64,000 bases of DNA from Lotus japonicus. Lineage: Eukaryota > Streptophyta > Magnoliopsida > Fabales > Fabaceae. Shown here piece after piece: positions 21,281-33,450 of this stretch. The notes below the pieces were generated by a model. It was not told where the DNA came from. It searched no databases and saw nothing but the letters and a program-made list of their open reading frames with translations. The position numbers and the translations under genes were made by a program. How positions within the stretch are numbered: position 1 is the first letter of the stretch; every line of letters begins with the position of its first letter. The stretch is taken from the NCBI RefSeq assembly GCF_012489685.1, contig NC_080046.1, positions 47,579,176 through 47,643,175 of the forward strand, read 5' to 3'.

Positions 21281-24200
21281 ATGGATCAGCATGGTGGAGT
21301 TGCAACTGGGTCGCATGAAAGAAACGAACTTGTTCGAGTTAGACACGGTTCTGATCATGGGGTTTGTGATTCTCAGACAAGCTTTTGATTCAACATTTCA
21401 GTTCATAGGATTTTTAATGATGTTTTTTTTTCTGGGTCGGGGAGTTTTGTTCTTACAGTGTTTGTTTGACTCTAAAGTTTGGATCTTTTTGCTTGTAATG
21501 GTAATGGGTCATAGGAGTTTTGTTTGTTCTTCTTCTTTTCCTTGCTTTATACAACTAAACATTTTTGAAGTTTTATCCTTTGGTTTGAAAATGTTTACAG
21601 TGTCATTGATTTAGTTAGGATGGTTGGATGTTGATATCTCATGTTTGATCTCTTGCTTGTACATTCCATTTGACTGATGTTTTGCTATTCATGGTTTGAT
21701 TGATGCTTTTCTATTGATGACTTGAATCTGAAGTTTCTCTTTGTTGGAGGGTGATTGGGAGGGGATTTGATGCTTTCTCTTGTTAAAATTTGTAATTTGA
21801 TGCATGGATTTCAAATCAAACTATTGGTGCTTGTTGAAAATTTAGAGGTTTGGAAGTGGGATAGGCTATGTAGGAGGCTTTGTTCAGGGATTTGGAACTG
21901 GGTAGATAGACCTGTTATTGTAGTTTGGAGTCTAGTAGCATTGATAAAAACTGCATAATTGCTGTAATCGATTGCCGGATCCTGATACATTTCATCGCTA
22001 ATTTTTATGACATTTTTTTAAGGATGAAATCTAATTTCTTTGCCATTCTAATTTGTGTGGATGGGGCATGTCTTTTTTACTTGTAATCTTTTAAGAAATT
22101 GATCTGGATAGGCTTACTTAATGCTTATATAATTCTTATGGTGTGTTTGGATGAACTGCTTAATTGTGCTTTTATGTCAAACAGCATTTATAAACGCTTA
22201 TTTGAGAATTTATTAGAATCTAAAAATTTATATGTCGGAATGAGCTCTTATTAAGAAGTTATTCTAAGAAGCTTATCAAAATAAGCTAAAAAAAGCTTGT
22301 TGGTAGGTCATAAGCTATTTTATAAGCTTAATGAAAAACTTCCTTTGGTGCTTATTCTTTAAGATAAGCTCTTCCAAATGCATCCTAATTCTAACTTGTA
22401 TTATTTTTTCGTGTTATGCAGTCCAAACCCGTAAAGAATTTGAATGGTCAAATCTGTCAAATATGTGGCGAAACTGTTGGCCTAACAGCCAACGGCGATA
22501 TCTTCGTTGCTTGCCATGAGTGTGCTTTCCAACTTTGTCATCCTTGTTATGAATACGAGAGAAATAATGTGAGCCCATACTGTCCCCAGTGCAAGACTAG
22601 ATACGAAAGTCACAAAGGTTAGCTTGCGCATACAGGTTATTTTGGTTTCAGTCTGTTCCTCGTCAAAATTTGCAATGAACAAGATGAATTTGGTTTGCAG
22701 AGAGTTCTCAAATGGAGGGAGATGATGATGATGATGATGATGAAGATGATGTCGATGATCTAGAGAATGAGGTCAAGTATGGTCAAGGAAATAGAATGAA
22801 GGCAAGGCTTCAATGGGAAGAAGATGCTGACCTCTCTTCATCTTCTGGACATGATTCTCAAATGCAAAATCCTCATCTGACAAATGGGCAGCTGGTAATT
22901 TATTAAACTGGTTTTTACACTCTCAACTTGGATAAACTCGCAAGTGTACTGGCAAAAATGTGTGAACTTACTTATAGACTCAGGATTAGTTCAAATTGCT
23001 CAGACTTAGTAAAATTTGAACGAATTTGAGTGAAGTTTGAAAATTATGAAAACTTTGGTAATCTTTATCGACTTTTTCACTTTTAATGCTGTGATACTCA
23101 TGTAATTCATGTAATAATTTATGAACTTCATTCACAGCCTACTGGTAAATAATTCTCTGCTCATATTTGGTACTGCATTTTGCTTTAATATACTAATATT
23201 AACTAACTTTCTTTTTATGGCCAGATGTCTGGTGAGAATCTATGTGCTACTACATCAGGTCCTATGGGTCAATCCAAAAAGGTTCAGTCACTTCCATATG
23301 TTGATCCAAAGCAACCAGGTATGGAGTTAACTTGAAGTGATGGTAGCAGATCACATTTTATGGTTAGGGTAAATCCTAAAGTGAAAATATCTTTTTATTA
23401 CCATTCCTCTAAGAGTTTTAAACCTATCAAAGAATTTTAATTTTTTATTGAAATTTATTTAAAGATTAGTAAAGGAAATGCTCTTTCTTTATGAAAGCTA
23501 CACTTTTCTTTTCTGATGCATGATACTTATATATGAATTTAAACCAATTAAAATCAAATTATGAATGACCCAATTTGGTAGCTGATTGTCTAGCATAGAA
23601 TGCTCATGTGTTTAATTTTGGTGTCCATGTCTTGTGGAGTTTCGTAGTTTTCTTGTCCAGGATATCTCTGAGGCTGTGACCTCTAGGAGTGTTTCCTTTC
23701 TTTGGGACTTTGCCTCTCCATATCATGAAAAAAGATCGTTTTTCAATTTTTAAACTCTAGACTTGAGAACTGATATCTTACTTTTTGTATTTCAAGTTTT
23801 CTTGTTATTTATGTTATATAGTATATGAGTTAGACTTTTTTTAGTTTGAAATTTTTTCCCATAAAAATAAAAAATCAACATGAATTAAAAAAACCTATAA
23901 ACTAGTGTTGGTTAGTAGAAATAATGATTAAGTCGCTAGCCTCACTATGATGTGGATGTTTGTCTTGAACAAGATTACTTCCTATTGATGATACATGTGG
24001 TGCACCAAAAAAGGGATAATGAATAAGTCACTTGACACAATTAGTGTTGTGTTGACAGTATCAATTACTTGAATCAATGTATCCTTCCTGTTGTGTTGTA
24101 TTCACATAAGTAAATAAAATATTTACTGGGATTTGAATTTTTAATGACTTTGGCATAATCCAGGTCTTGAGAGTGATGAGGAGATCAGAAGAGTACCGGA

Positions 24201-26636
24201 GTTTGGAGGTGAGTCTGCTGCCACTTCAGCTTCTCGTCCTGACACTGGTTCAAATCCTGGTCCAGAGCGTGTTCAGGGAGCAGGGGAGGGTCAAAAGAAG
24301 AGAGGGAGAAGCTCAGCAGACAAAGAGAGCAAGCGGTTGAAGAGGTATGTATGTAAACTTGGTTCGTCTAGTATCAACTCTAAACCCTTTTTCCGGGGAT
24401 TAATTCATTGCTTTTTGTAATTTGTTTCACTGAGTGGGTGTAAAAATGATAATTAGGCTACTGAGGAACAGAGTTTCAGCTCAGCAAGCAAGGGAGAGGA
24501 AAAAGGCATACTTGACTGATTTGGAAACAAAAGTCAAAGACTTAGAGACGAATAATTCAGAGCTCAAAGAGAGACTTTCCACTTTGCAGAATGAGAATCA
24601 AATGCTAAGACAGGTATTTCAAATTTGCACATTTAATCATTGTTAGGAATGTTATATAAAACCATTATTGTTTTCACCCAATAGCTTTAACTTTTGGTGC
24701 ATAACAAAGTATCAGAGTCTCTATGCCAATTAACCAAGTGGTGTGGAGATTTAATCCTTTTTTGACACGATATATGTGGGTTTGTGTATTATTCACACTT
24801 CAAGCCCACTTAGGCTATTGTGTGGAGTGTATTTAAAATATAATATAAAAAACATGGGTACGTTTCCATCTAATAGCTTAATAAGCTTTTGTGATAGTTA
24901 ATTCATGACTATTACCATCCTATCATCGTCACGCTATCATGATATTATTGTTCTTTGAATGTATTGAGCTGATTTATCTTTGATGAAGTTAATACACCTA
25001 AACATTTTAAGATCGCATTGTCATTACATCTTATTTATTATTCACTTGATTACTCTAAACTATGATTTAGAAAGGGAAAAAAGGGCATTCATGTTATATT
25101 ATCCATGATTTACAACCATCAATATCAGTTTAGATAGGAATTATGTATAAGACAATTAATATACTTAAAAAGTGCTGGTTTGAGTGGAAGAGACTCAGGT
25201 CCTTTTATCATTTGGCTTTGGGTTTGATACTAAGACTCATGTGTATGAGAAAAAATGCTACTGGGAGGAGTCCCCGCCTCTAATGCTTGATTGTTAATCT
25301 TTCATCTACTACTACTAGGGTGGGAAATACTTGAGAAACCAAAATAATATGCATATGGGAAGCCCGTTGATCAATTACTGATATTACCTAGTATTTTAAA
25401 TCTTATTCTGTTTACTGGGCAAAGTATAACATAAAAGATGGGTGGTGAATATGCCCATACTTGTCTCTGAGCATCACACACCTCCAATTCCATATTATGT
25501 CAAATGGTTAATGTCAGTGTCAGTGGTTGATGATGAATATCGTAATGTGCTCTTGTCTGCATGTGTTGATGTTTATTTTTTTGTTGGCTTTTGAAATTTT
25601 TGGATGGGTGCAATGAATATATACCATATGCTATTCTTTGGGGGTCTGGATGATATCTTAAACTTGAAATGGCATTAGTTCGATTAAATAATCTCATGTC
25701 AAATGACCTGTGTTGCACGGGTACGGGTACGGTACCCGGTACGGGTACGGTATTGGGTACGCGGTACGCGATTTTTGAAAAAATAGGGGTACGGGTACGT
25801 TAGATATATGCATATTTTTTTAAATATAATATATAATAAAATATACATAATATTTAAATATAAATAAATTATGCAAAAAAAAAGGCAAAATGTCGTCGTT
25901 TTGAGCAGGAAAAAAATATATAAAGGCCAAAACGACGTCGTTTTGAGCCAGAAAAAAAAAAAGGGGGCAAAACGTCATTATTTTGAGCCCAGGAACCTTT
26001 TTTTTTTTTTTTTGGAACGGGTAGGTACCGGGTACGTACCCACAGTGTACCGGGTACCGGGTACGTACCCGGTACGGGTACGCGGCCAAAACAGCCGTAC
26101 CCATGCAACAGAGCAAATGACACTATCCTGTGAAATTTCGTGTCTAAATGACTATATCTGTCAGCATAATTGTCAAAAAGTCTCACCTATTTAATAGGCA
26201 TAAAAAAAGAGATAGACACGAAATTTCAACACTGACTTCACGAGATGACTTCGATGTGACATCAGTTATACACCCTCCGGTCACATATATAAGCAAAAAA
26301 CAACATTTTAGGTTCATTCAATAAATGATGTATCTAGTAATGAATGTGTGTAAATTGAGCTTCTTTTTTTTGGGGATTGGTGATTTCCTTGGAAAGCTCT
26401 CAACTACACTTGTTTTGAAGTGAATGAAATAAATCTAAAATATGAGCTGTCAGCTTGATGTCTATGCTTGTAATTGTTCCTTATGTGCCCATACCAGACC
26501 ACATTTGGTGGGACCCTGTATCTACTGTTCTCTAGCCTTATTGCCTTTGTTTATATTTCATTGCTCTTTGCAGATATTGAAGAACACTACAGCAAGCAGG
26601 AGAGGGAGCAATGGTGGTACCAATAATGCTGAATGA
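21281..26636 (+). CDS. ASTRAY: ASTRAY/LjBzf-type transcription factor: CesA N-terminus fused to HY5 bZIP, 321 aa
   Basis: Predicted exons: 21281-21361, 22422-22617, 22701-22894, 23225-23318, 24164-24344, 24457-24613 and 26574-26636. All have GT-AG borders and one continuous frame. Residues 1-188 read as the N-terminus of a cellulose synthase: [13 protein letters not shown], an eight-cysteine zinc finger (C39, C42, C58, C61, C66, C69, C81, C84), an acidic run (100-116), and [14 protein letters not shown] and LPYVDPKQP. From 189 it is HY5: [14 protein letters not shown] (COP1-binding type, VPEFGG at 199-204), basic region with N253-x7-R261, leucine heptads at 271, 278, 285, 292 and 299, and the ILKNTT tail. 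Known role: ASTRAY in Lotus is a light-signalling bZIP that restrains nodulation. Nuclear, DNA-binding via ACGT cores. Orthology to ASTRAY rather than a paralogue is inferred; the domain content is certain. Confidence 0.92.
22141..22390. mobile_element. MITE-like insertion in intron 1 of the fusion gene
   Basis: Ends GGTGTGTTTGGATG and TTCCAAATGCATCC resemble Tourist-type inverted ends. The interior has inverted AAGCTTAT/ATAAGCTT words. It lies wholly in the 1060-bp first intron. The target duplication is unclear. Confidence 0.45.
25708..26113. mobile_element. hAT-like MITE in intron 6 of the fusion gene
   Basis: The 406-bp element starts CTGTGTTGCACGGGTACGG and ends CCGTACCCATGCAACAGAG (17 of 19 inverted matches). 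It is flanked by a perfect 8-bp target duplication, CAAATGAC (25700-25707 and 26114-26121), as for hAT elements. Both ends are built of tandem GGTAC/GGGTAC words. The centre has three degenerate copies of a unit like CAAAACGACGTCGTTTTGAGC, spaced about 50-60 bp. It lies in the last intron (24614-26573) in a region that is otherwise spliced out. Confidence 0.85.
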
Positions 26637-29177
26637 ACTTATCACAAAAATGGCAGAGGAAACTTAGAACTGGAGTAAATATGGAGAGAGTAAATTAAAT
26701 TAGCAAAGAAAAAAAAAGAAGTTAATTAATTTTGATGATTTTTTGTAGGGGTGAATGTGGATATCATGAAGTAAAGGATGAACTATAAGACATGCTTTTA
26801 TACTAAAATAGTGTGTTCTTATGTCAAATTTAATTGTTTATATACCCCTCCTTTTTTTTATGGCGATCTATCTTACAATTCTAGAAGTATACCGAGGTTT
26901 ACGGTATAATTTCACTATTGTTGGGATATTATTCGGTTAATGTTAGGTTTAATTGCACTTTTAATCCTGTAAGTTTTGACTACGTGTGATTTTAATCCCT
27001 TGAAGAATTCCTATGGTTGGAAAGTAAGATGACCTATAGTTCTTATGTTGAACTCGAAACCTGGTTCAATATCTAGCTTGCCCAAAAGTCGAGTGGAAGA
27101 TGATCTTGACATTGTGTCTGCCACGTCTATCCTAAGCAGTGTTGCTTCTAGAGGGCATATCTTAAGTTTTAGATCTTTGAATTGGATGGGGTTTCAACGA
27201 ATGTAAAGCTTGTATCCAGGGCTGCAGAGAGACCCTAGGAAAATTCTTCCATTACGAGGGTCAAATTGGACGTGCAAGTTCAGTAACATTAACGCACAAT
27301 TCTACTAGATTATCTGGACAATAATTTACTCATATCAAGTCTGAATTGACTGTAGTAAAAAACAATTTACTCCTTATGGGCCCAAAAGCATATGTCAATG
27401 ATTAGAAAGGCACAAGATCCAAGATAGGACGTAGTCAGTACTATAGACAGGAATATGATAGCTAAGGATCTTTTGTCACTTACGTCATTCAAATTCCAAG
27501 TGTTTTGCCAATTGTGGTTGTAGCTATATTCTTGCTGTTTTCATCTTTGAGTTTTGCCCATGATGATGGGTTGCTAAACTCCAATTTTATGGTTTTAATC
27601 TTCACTTGTATGCAAACTTGAGATTTTGTTCTTATTATTATATTTCTTCTTGTTAATAAACTTGATAAGTTATTTCTATATAAGTTCTGAATGTGTTTTT
27701 TCACACCAATTGAACGAGTTTGAATGCATATTCTATTTTAATTGTTTATCTCTAATAGTTGGAATCATTGATAGAATTCCTTTTTTTTTCTTTTGATAGG
27801 CATTGATAGAATTCTTAAATTTGATAAACAAATGAAGCAATTGTGGATTTCATTAGTCAAAGAATTTAATAGCGATTGATTATTAGTTTTGAGAATTCCG
27901 GGATATAAGATTGTTTTTATACTTTGAATGGGTGATTGTCATTTTTTAACTTGAATAAATTGAACCCTTGCTGAGTAAAGAATTACAAATTTCTAACTTG
28001 CAATTGTGGTTAGGGTTCAACCCAAAGATTCCAACAAGTTAAAAAATGTGTTTTGTGATTGAGGAATGTTTGATGCATTTGAATGTTTGATTCCTTGAGG
28101 ATGGCGTTTTCTCTTATTAATTTTAAGATCCCTTTTTATTATTCTGTTTTCAGCTACAACCAAACCTCCCATTAACTTTCCTTTCATGTGCTCGTTTTTT
28201 TTTTTTCCATTTTCTTTTCACTCTTATTTCGATAAATCTTCCACTGAGTTTTTATGAGAATGATTCTGAGAAATAAAAAACCTTCACGGCTTGATCCCAT
28301 ATGGCTTTGTTATTAGTATGCAGTCTTCTCGAAATTACACTTCATGACAACAAAAAAACTTAGAAATTTCTGTCAAATCCTAATTTCACAATGTCATGTT
28401 GGCGCTCAACTGAAAATATGCTGCAAGGAAAGAAAGCATTTCTTAAGTAAAATTACAGCATTATAAGTTTATAACCACCAATCCAGGGGTTTATCCAATT
28501 CTTGGGGGTCAGTTGCAACTTGTATTACATTAATTTTCCTTTTTTTTCTCTCCTTAAAAAATGGTGTCTAGCAAGAAAAAGGTTCCAAGGAAACTCTCCC
28601 ATCCCTTTTCTTTCCCTTTATTCAATGATTGGCAAGAAATTTGTAGTTTTCTTATTGCACCATATCTTTTGTTTCTCAGACTAAACAGATAGAGAATGAT
28701 TAAAGATATGGCCTTTTTTTCTATTTAGTTTTCTGCTTCAAGCAAACATACCCAAACGTACTGGAAAGTGGAAACTACTAAACATTTTAAAGCATGTTCT
28801 ATAGAAATTTTATTGCTGTGTGCCTGTGTCCTATGCATTGAGACTGTAGCACACATTTCAACAACACTAGTACTACATTCATAACTAATTGCACAATTAG
28901 TGCATAAATCTCTTTGCAACATCATATATTTATAATGTATTTAGATCTAGTGGCTTGAAGATGAATTTTGATGTTCATAACACAGTTACAAATAACGGTA
29001 TTAGATGTAGTAGTTTTTGATATACATGAATATGAAAGAAACAATGCATTAAAACTAGAAATACCCCAAATATGTTGTTCATATTCAAAAGAGTGCAAAA
29101 GGGTATAATATGTATTTTATTTTTACAGAAAACCTGAATGAGCAGAAATGTAAATAGTGACAAGAATTGCTTGTGAC
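26637..29177. other. Intergenic between fusion gene and AGT1
   Basis: It contains the 3' untranslated part of the fusion gene, a short remnant resembling a Mutator-like terminal repeat (26945-27000, TTTAATTGCACTTTTAATCC) and otherwise AT-rich sequence with only short frames. No RNA gene or conserved domain is seen. Confidence 0.5.
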
Positions 29178-32100
29178 TTAAATCCTGGAAGGGATCATAG
29201 GGATAGTGTTCTGCAAGTATGCACTGGCAGCAGCAACTCCACTTCCAAGCTTTACAGGATAACCCACATCTTGGAGAATCATCTCTACACCAGCAAGAGC
29301 ACCCAAGAGTTGCAACTGCAAAATATTTAAGGATCTAAATTAAAAACATCATACTTTTGAAGCATAAGATACAGATTAACTACTTCTACTTTTTAATGTG
29401 TAACGGTAATGTTGCTGTCATGTGACAACATTACTTGTGGAATCAGTCTCTTGCAAAAATGTAAGGTAAAGCTGCCTGCCTACATTAGATCCATAAAGTG
29501 TACCTACCACTCCCTTGGCCTCGCGCATAGCAAAAGATTTATAGCACCGGGTTTGCCCTTTTTTAATAAGTCAAATATTTTGAGGGTTTACATGTATTGA
29601 TTATCCAATGGTTACTTTTCATTTGACTTGAGGACTGCGTTTTAAACTTCAATTCAAACATCCATTTCACTGCAAGAAATCCAACCTATGTTCCAAGAGA
29701 ATAGAATAGCCAAACTCCACCCAAAAGGCAAACCAAAACAATGTGTCTGTGGCAGTTATATCCATGAATATGATGCTGATGGGAGTTTGGGAAATTAACA
29801 TTACCTCATTCAAGTTTCCAAGATGTCCAATTCTGAAAACTTTCCCAGCAACCTTGTTTAGTCCCAGACCTAAGCTCATATTGTATCTCTTCCATGACCT
29901 TTTAACTACTTCAGCACCATCAATGTAAGGAGGAACAACCACAGCAGTCACTGTGTCACTGAACCACTCTTCCTTTTGGGTGCAATTCTTCAAACCCCAT
30001 GCCTCAACAGCAATTCTGTATTTAGCATATTGAGGACCTATCAGATTCATGCATTTTCTTAAACATGTGAAAGTTAAATCTATTATCAACATTCACAGTC
30101 TTTTGCTCACTTGTCAATAACTAGTATATTTTCTAAGAATGATTTCAACAAGCAAATAATGCCTTACCTGGTTGCTTTACCTAAACGTTTGTGCCTTGCA
30201 AACACATTTTCAAGTCCCTCCTCAAAAAGCAGATCAAGAGCTGTTCTGAGACCATACAGCAACTGAATAGAAGGAGTGTATGGCCAATAGGTTCCCATCT
30301 CGTAGAACTTCAGGTAGTCCTTCCAGTCAAAGAAAACTCTGAGTGATTTAGCATATTTTGAAGCCTCAAGAGCTTTAGGGCTTGCACACACAATTCCCAT
30401 CCCGGTAGGAAGGGAAAGGGCTTTCTGGGAGCCAGTTATGGCCACATCTACTCCCCATTCATCCATGCGGAAATCGAGAGCACAAATGGAAGACACTCCA
30501 TCAACAATGAGGAGGGCTGGATGATTGTAGGCATCTGAGGTTCCAAAATACAATGTTAGAAGCCATTTCATAAACACAATGAGTATAAAAACACCAACAT
30601 TAAGAATCCAAATTGTTTGAGCGATATGTTTTTCAATTTTGTTCTATTTTTGTTTTCAAAAGCTAAAAACTGTTTTACAAGACAATAATCAAACCAGACA
30701 TCAGTATCCAAAGGCTGCTGGTTGCAAATGATTTGATGCATTTGCAGACCAGGAAAAGGCACTAAGAAAAACATAGTCATCAAAGAATAATAAAAGTTAT
30801 GTCAATTTACAAATGTAGATAATCATTGTAAAGGCAAACATTATTTTGGGACCTAAAACACAGCACTTAGAGTCCAAAAACAAACAGATATTACAGGACA
30901 AAAGAAAATAAACAACATCTTAAACAGCAATTGATCATCAAATGTCCAAAAACAGTTATTTATAAGAATTGTTCATTGAGCAATGGAACTGAGAGCATTT
31001 GTCTACAATTACAACTAGGAACATCCAGTACAAATACAATTCAATTTTGTGACTCTGGCAGTTTATAGAGAATAAAGGATCGTATACTGTACAGGATACA
31101 TGAGTAAAAGCTATAATTTAAGACAAGTAGATGACATGCTCACCAAGGAGTTTTCTCACTTTGGACAAGTCATTGGTGACCCCAGTTGCTGTCTCATTGT
31201 GAACAATGCAAATTGCCTTAATAGTGTGTGCAGAATCTGAAGCAAGTTTTGATTCCAGAACATCAAGATCGGCACCCCGGCCCCATTCACTTTCGACAAC
31301 ATCAACATTGAAGTTAAGGCGTTGCTGCTGATCAATCCAAAGCAAACTGAACTGGCCAATCAGGAATGATACAGTGCGATCCCCAGGAGACAGTGTGTTT
31401 GTCAGAGCACTCTCCCAAGCACCAGTACCTTCACCAAATGAAAAAGGATTTATTTATAACAAGATAACTATAACCAAGTGAAAAGCAAATTATTTGTTCT
31501 TATTGGACCAACCTTATGCAATAAGTTTATTCTATGATAACCGAACTTATTCTATTGATATTCAAAACACACACAAAAGAGCAAGAAAGATACTAAGCAA
31601 ACAAAAAACAAACACACACAATTCAACCACTACTCTAGAATATCCAATGAGAATTCTGCAGTCAAGTTCCATTTAGTAAAATTTCAATCCTCAAATCAAG
31701 GTCCTAATATTGTATGTAGTCTAAGGACTAAGATGCCGTTTGGATATGGACAAAAAGAGCAGCTAGAGAGAACACTAGATAAGCTCCAATAAGTGCTTTT
31801 TGGTCCGGATCCTAAATAGAACATGAATGATAGTGAGTTGATTAAGCATGTACTTGGATGCATCTAAGTGTTAAGTGGACATCATCCTGAAGATTAAGGG
31901 ACAGTGTCTAATTGATTTTATGAGACTAAAACTACTCACATGATACAATAAACAATTTGGCTTGTACATGTAATTATGTAAACAATACCAGTTGTAGGGA
32001 TAAGAAATGGTGTTCCAGTAGTAGTCTTGAAAATCTTCTTGACATCCTCAAGCAGAGTTTTTGTCAAAGCTGGAATCGCCGGAGCACGGTAGTCCTCATT

Positions 32101-32193
32101 GTTTCGGTTCATAGCCCGAATAACCTGTTCAGGGATGTTAACTGGCCCTGGAACAAAGAGATGGTGTCTTCCTGGTGCATTAAAATAGTCCAT
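29178..32193 (-). CDS. AGT1: Serine:glyoxylate aminotransferase (peroxisomal), 401 aa
   Basis: Predicted exons: 32193-31989, 31428-31144, 30534-30168, 30015-29805 and 29315-29178, with GT-AG borders, phases that agree, and total 1206 bp. The 401-aa length equals that of Arabidopsis AGT1. It is a class-V PLP aminotransferase that converts serine plus glyoxylate to hydroxypyruvate plus glycine in photorespiration. Visible: N-terminus MDYFNAPGRHHLFVPGPVN, the substrate/cofactor segment GTPFLIPTTGTGAWESA across intron 1, CIVHNETATGV, DGVSSICALDFRMDEWGVD, the PLP lysine in TGSQKALSLP (K201), GLGLNKVAGKVFRIGHLGN, and a C-terminal SRI that acts as a type-1 peroxisome signal. There are no stops or frameshifts; the gene looks fully functional. 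Confidence 0.96.
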
Positions 32194-33450
32194 TTTCCCC
32201 TGTTTGAAAATTCAACCTCTTTGAATTCAAGCAAATCTTGGCTTTCCTCACCAAAGAATCACCTCTGCAAAATCCATTATAAAGTTTGTGCATTTAGTAC
32301 TGAATTGTTTTATCATTTCATGGTTGAAGAAATCTGTAACTGAAAGTTGGTCATAAAGTTTGTGCATTTAGTACTGAATTGTTTTATCATTCCATGGTTG
32401 AGGAACTCTGTAACTGAAAACCCCTCAACTATGTTCACTACATGATGAATTTGAAAATTTAAGCTCCCTTTAAATACTCCTAAATCTAGCCTTTGCAAAA
32501 AATTTCATGCTAATTAGAAAATTAGAACTTAAACGAGAAATACCAAAATTATAATTCAGATTGCAACAAAAATTACACAGTATGCTAAAACATTTATATT
32601 GTGATTTTTACAATTCAAGGATAGACTTTTCAAAAGGGAAAATTGCAGAAAGTGATTTGCTCCATCAGAATGATTTTGTGATGTTTGTAACCAAAAAGCC
32701 TAGTTGAAAACACATCTTGGACCACTAACACCTCCTCCTTTTTTAGCTGAACTTTACATGAAGGAAAAAAAACACAATCCCTAATATGTTGGTGGGAAGA
32801 ACAAGAGAAAACAGCTGCACTGGGCTGCAATTTCCACAAGAGGAATATAACATGAAGAAATATTTTTCTGCCTACTAACGGTCTCCACTTGATTTTCCTT
32901 CAAACAAAGCCAATTTTATATTTATTGGAAAGGACATCACAAAAAACATGAGTGGTATATCATTCACAACAAAATAAAATACTGAATTAGAAGAAACACT
33001 CTTATAGCATGTTCGGTTTAGATTATTTTTCCTCGGAATCAATTCTAGCAACCCAGAAGCTCCTCACATAAGTTTCTCACCAGAATTAATTTTAGTTTCA
33101 TAATCAATTTCACAAGGATTTACAAAGATGCTTAGAACACTCAAATTTAACACAGGCCAAAGTTAGCTAATAGCTACATATGATATGATAAAAATGATAT
33201 ATGTGAAGCATGAAAAGAGAATAAGTGGATTTACTTGGAGAGGAGAATCAGTGGAATATGGCAGAAGGAAGGATGAACTGTGTCAGTGCTATCTGCACTT
33301 AGCAGAACCTTATTATATAATTGGAAGTGAAAAAAATCATTTTTTATAATCAAGAAGGCGGGAGAACCAATCAAATGCTATGATGGGGCCAAGTCAGGAC
33401 ACAAGTAGCAGATAAGAGGGAGAAACTAGGCTGAGAATGGATAAAGATTG
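32194..33450 (-). promoter_or_regulatory. AGT1 promoter and 5' leader, with probable leader intron
   Basis: On the minus strand a TATA-like word (TTATATAATAAG, near 33310-33321) lies about 1.1 kb before the start codon. A plausible donor (CCAA-GTAAAT, near 33233) and an acceptor (TTTTGCAG, near 32266) would define a leader intron of about 970 bp. Further upstream is a GATAAG I-box (near 33410), common in light-regulated photosynthesis genes. Within the putative intron is a direct repeat of period 74 bp (32281-32422, unit AAAGTTTGTGCATTTAGTAC...). The splice sites are inferred from sequence only. Confidence 0.5.

Noticed and set aside
22422..22906. A separate CesA gene or CesA pseudogene
   Set aside because: The exons continue in frame into HY5 exons with good splice sites, and no CesA catalytic domain (D,D,D,QxxRW) follows. 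The fusion explains all exons.
25718..26090. CRISPR-like or satellite array of GGTAC repeats
   Set aside because: The repeats are confined to the two ends of a single element with inverted termini and an 8-bp target duplication; it is a MITE in a plant intron.
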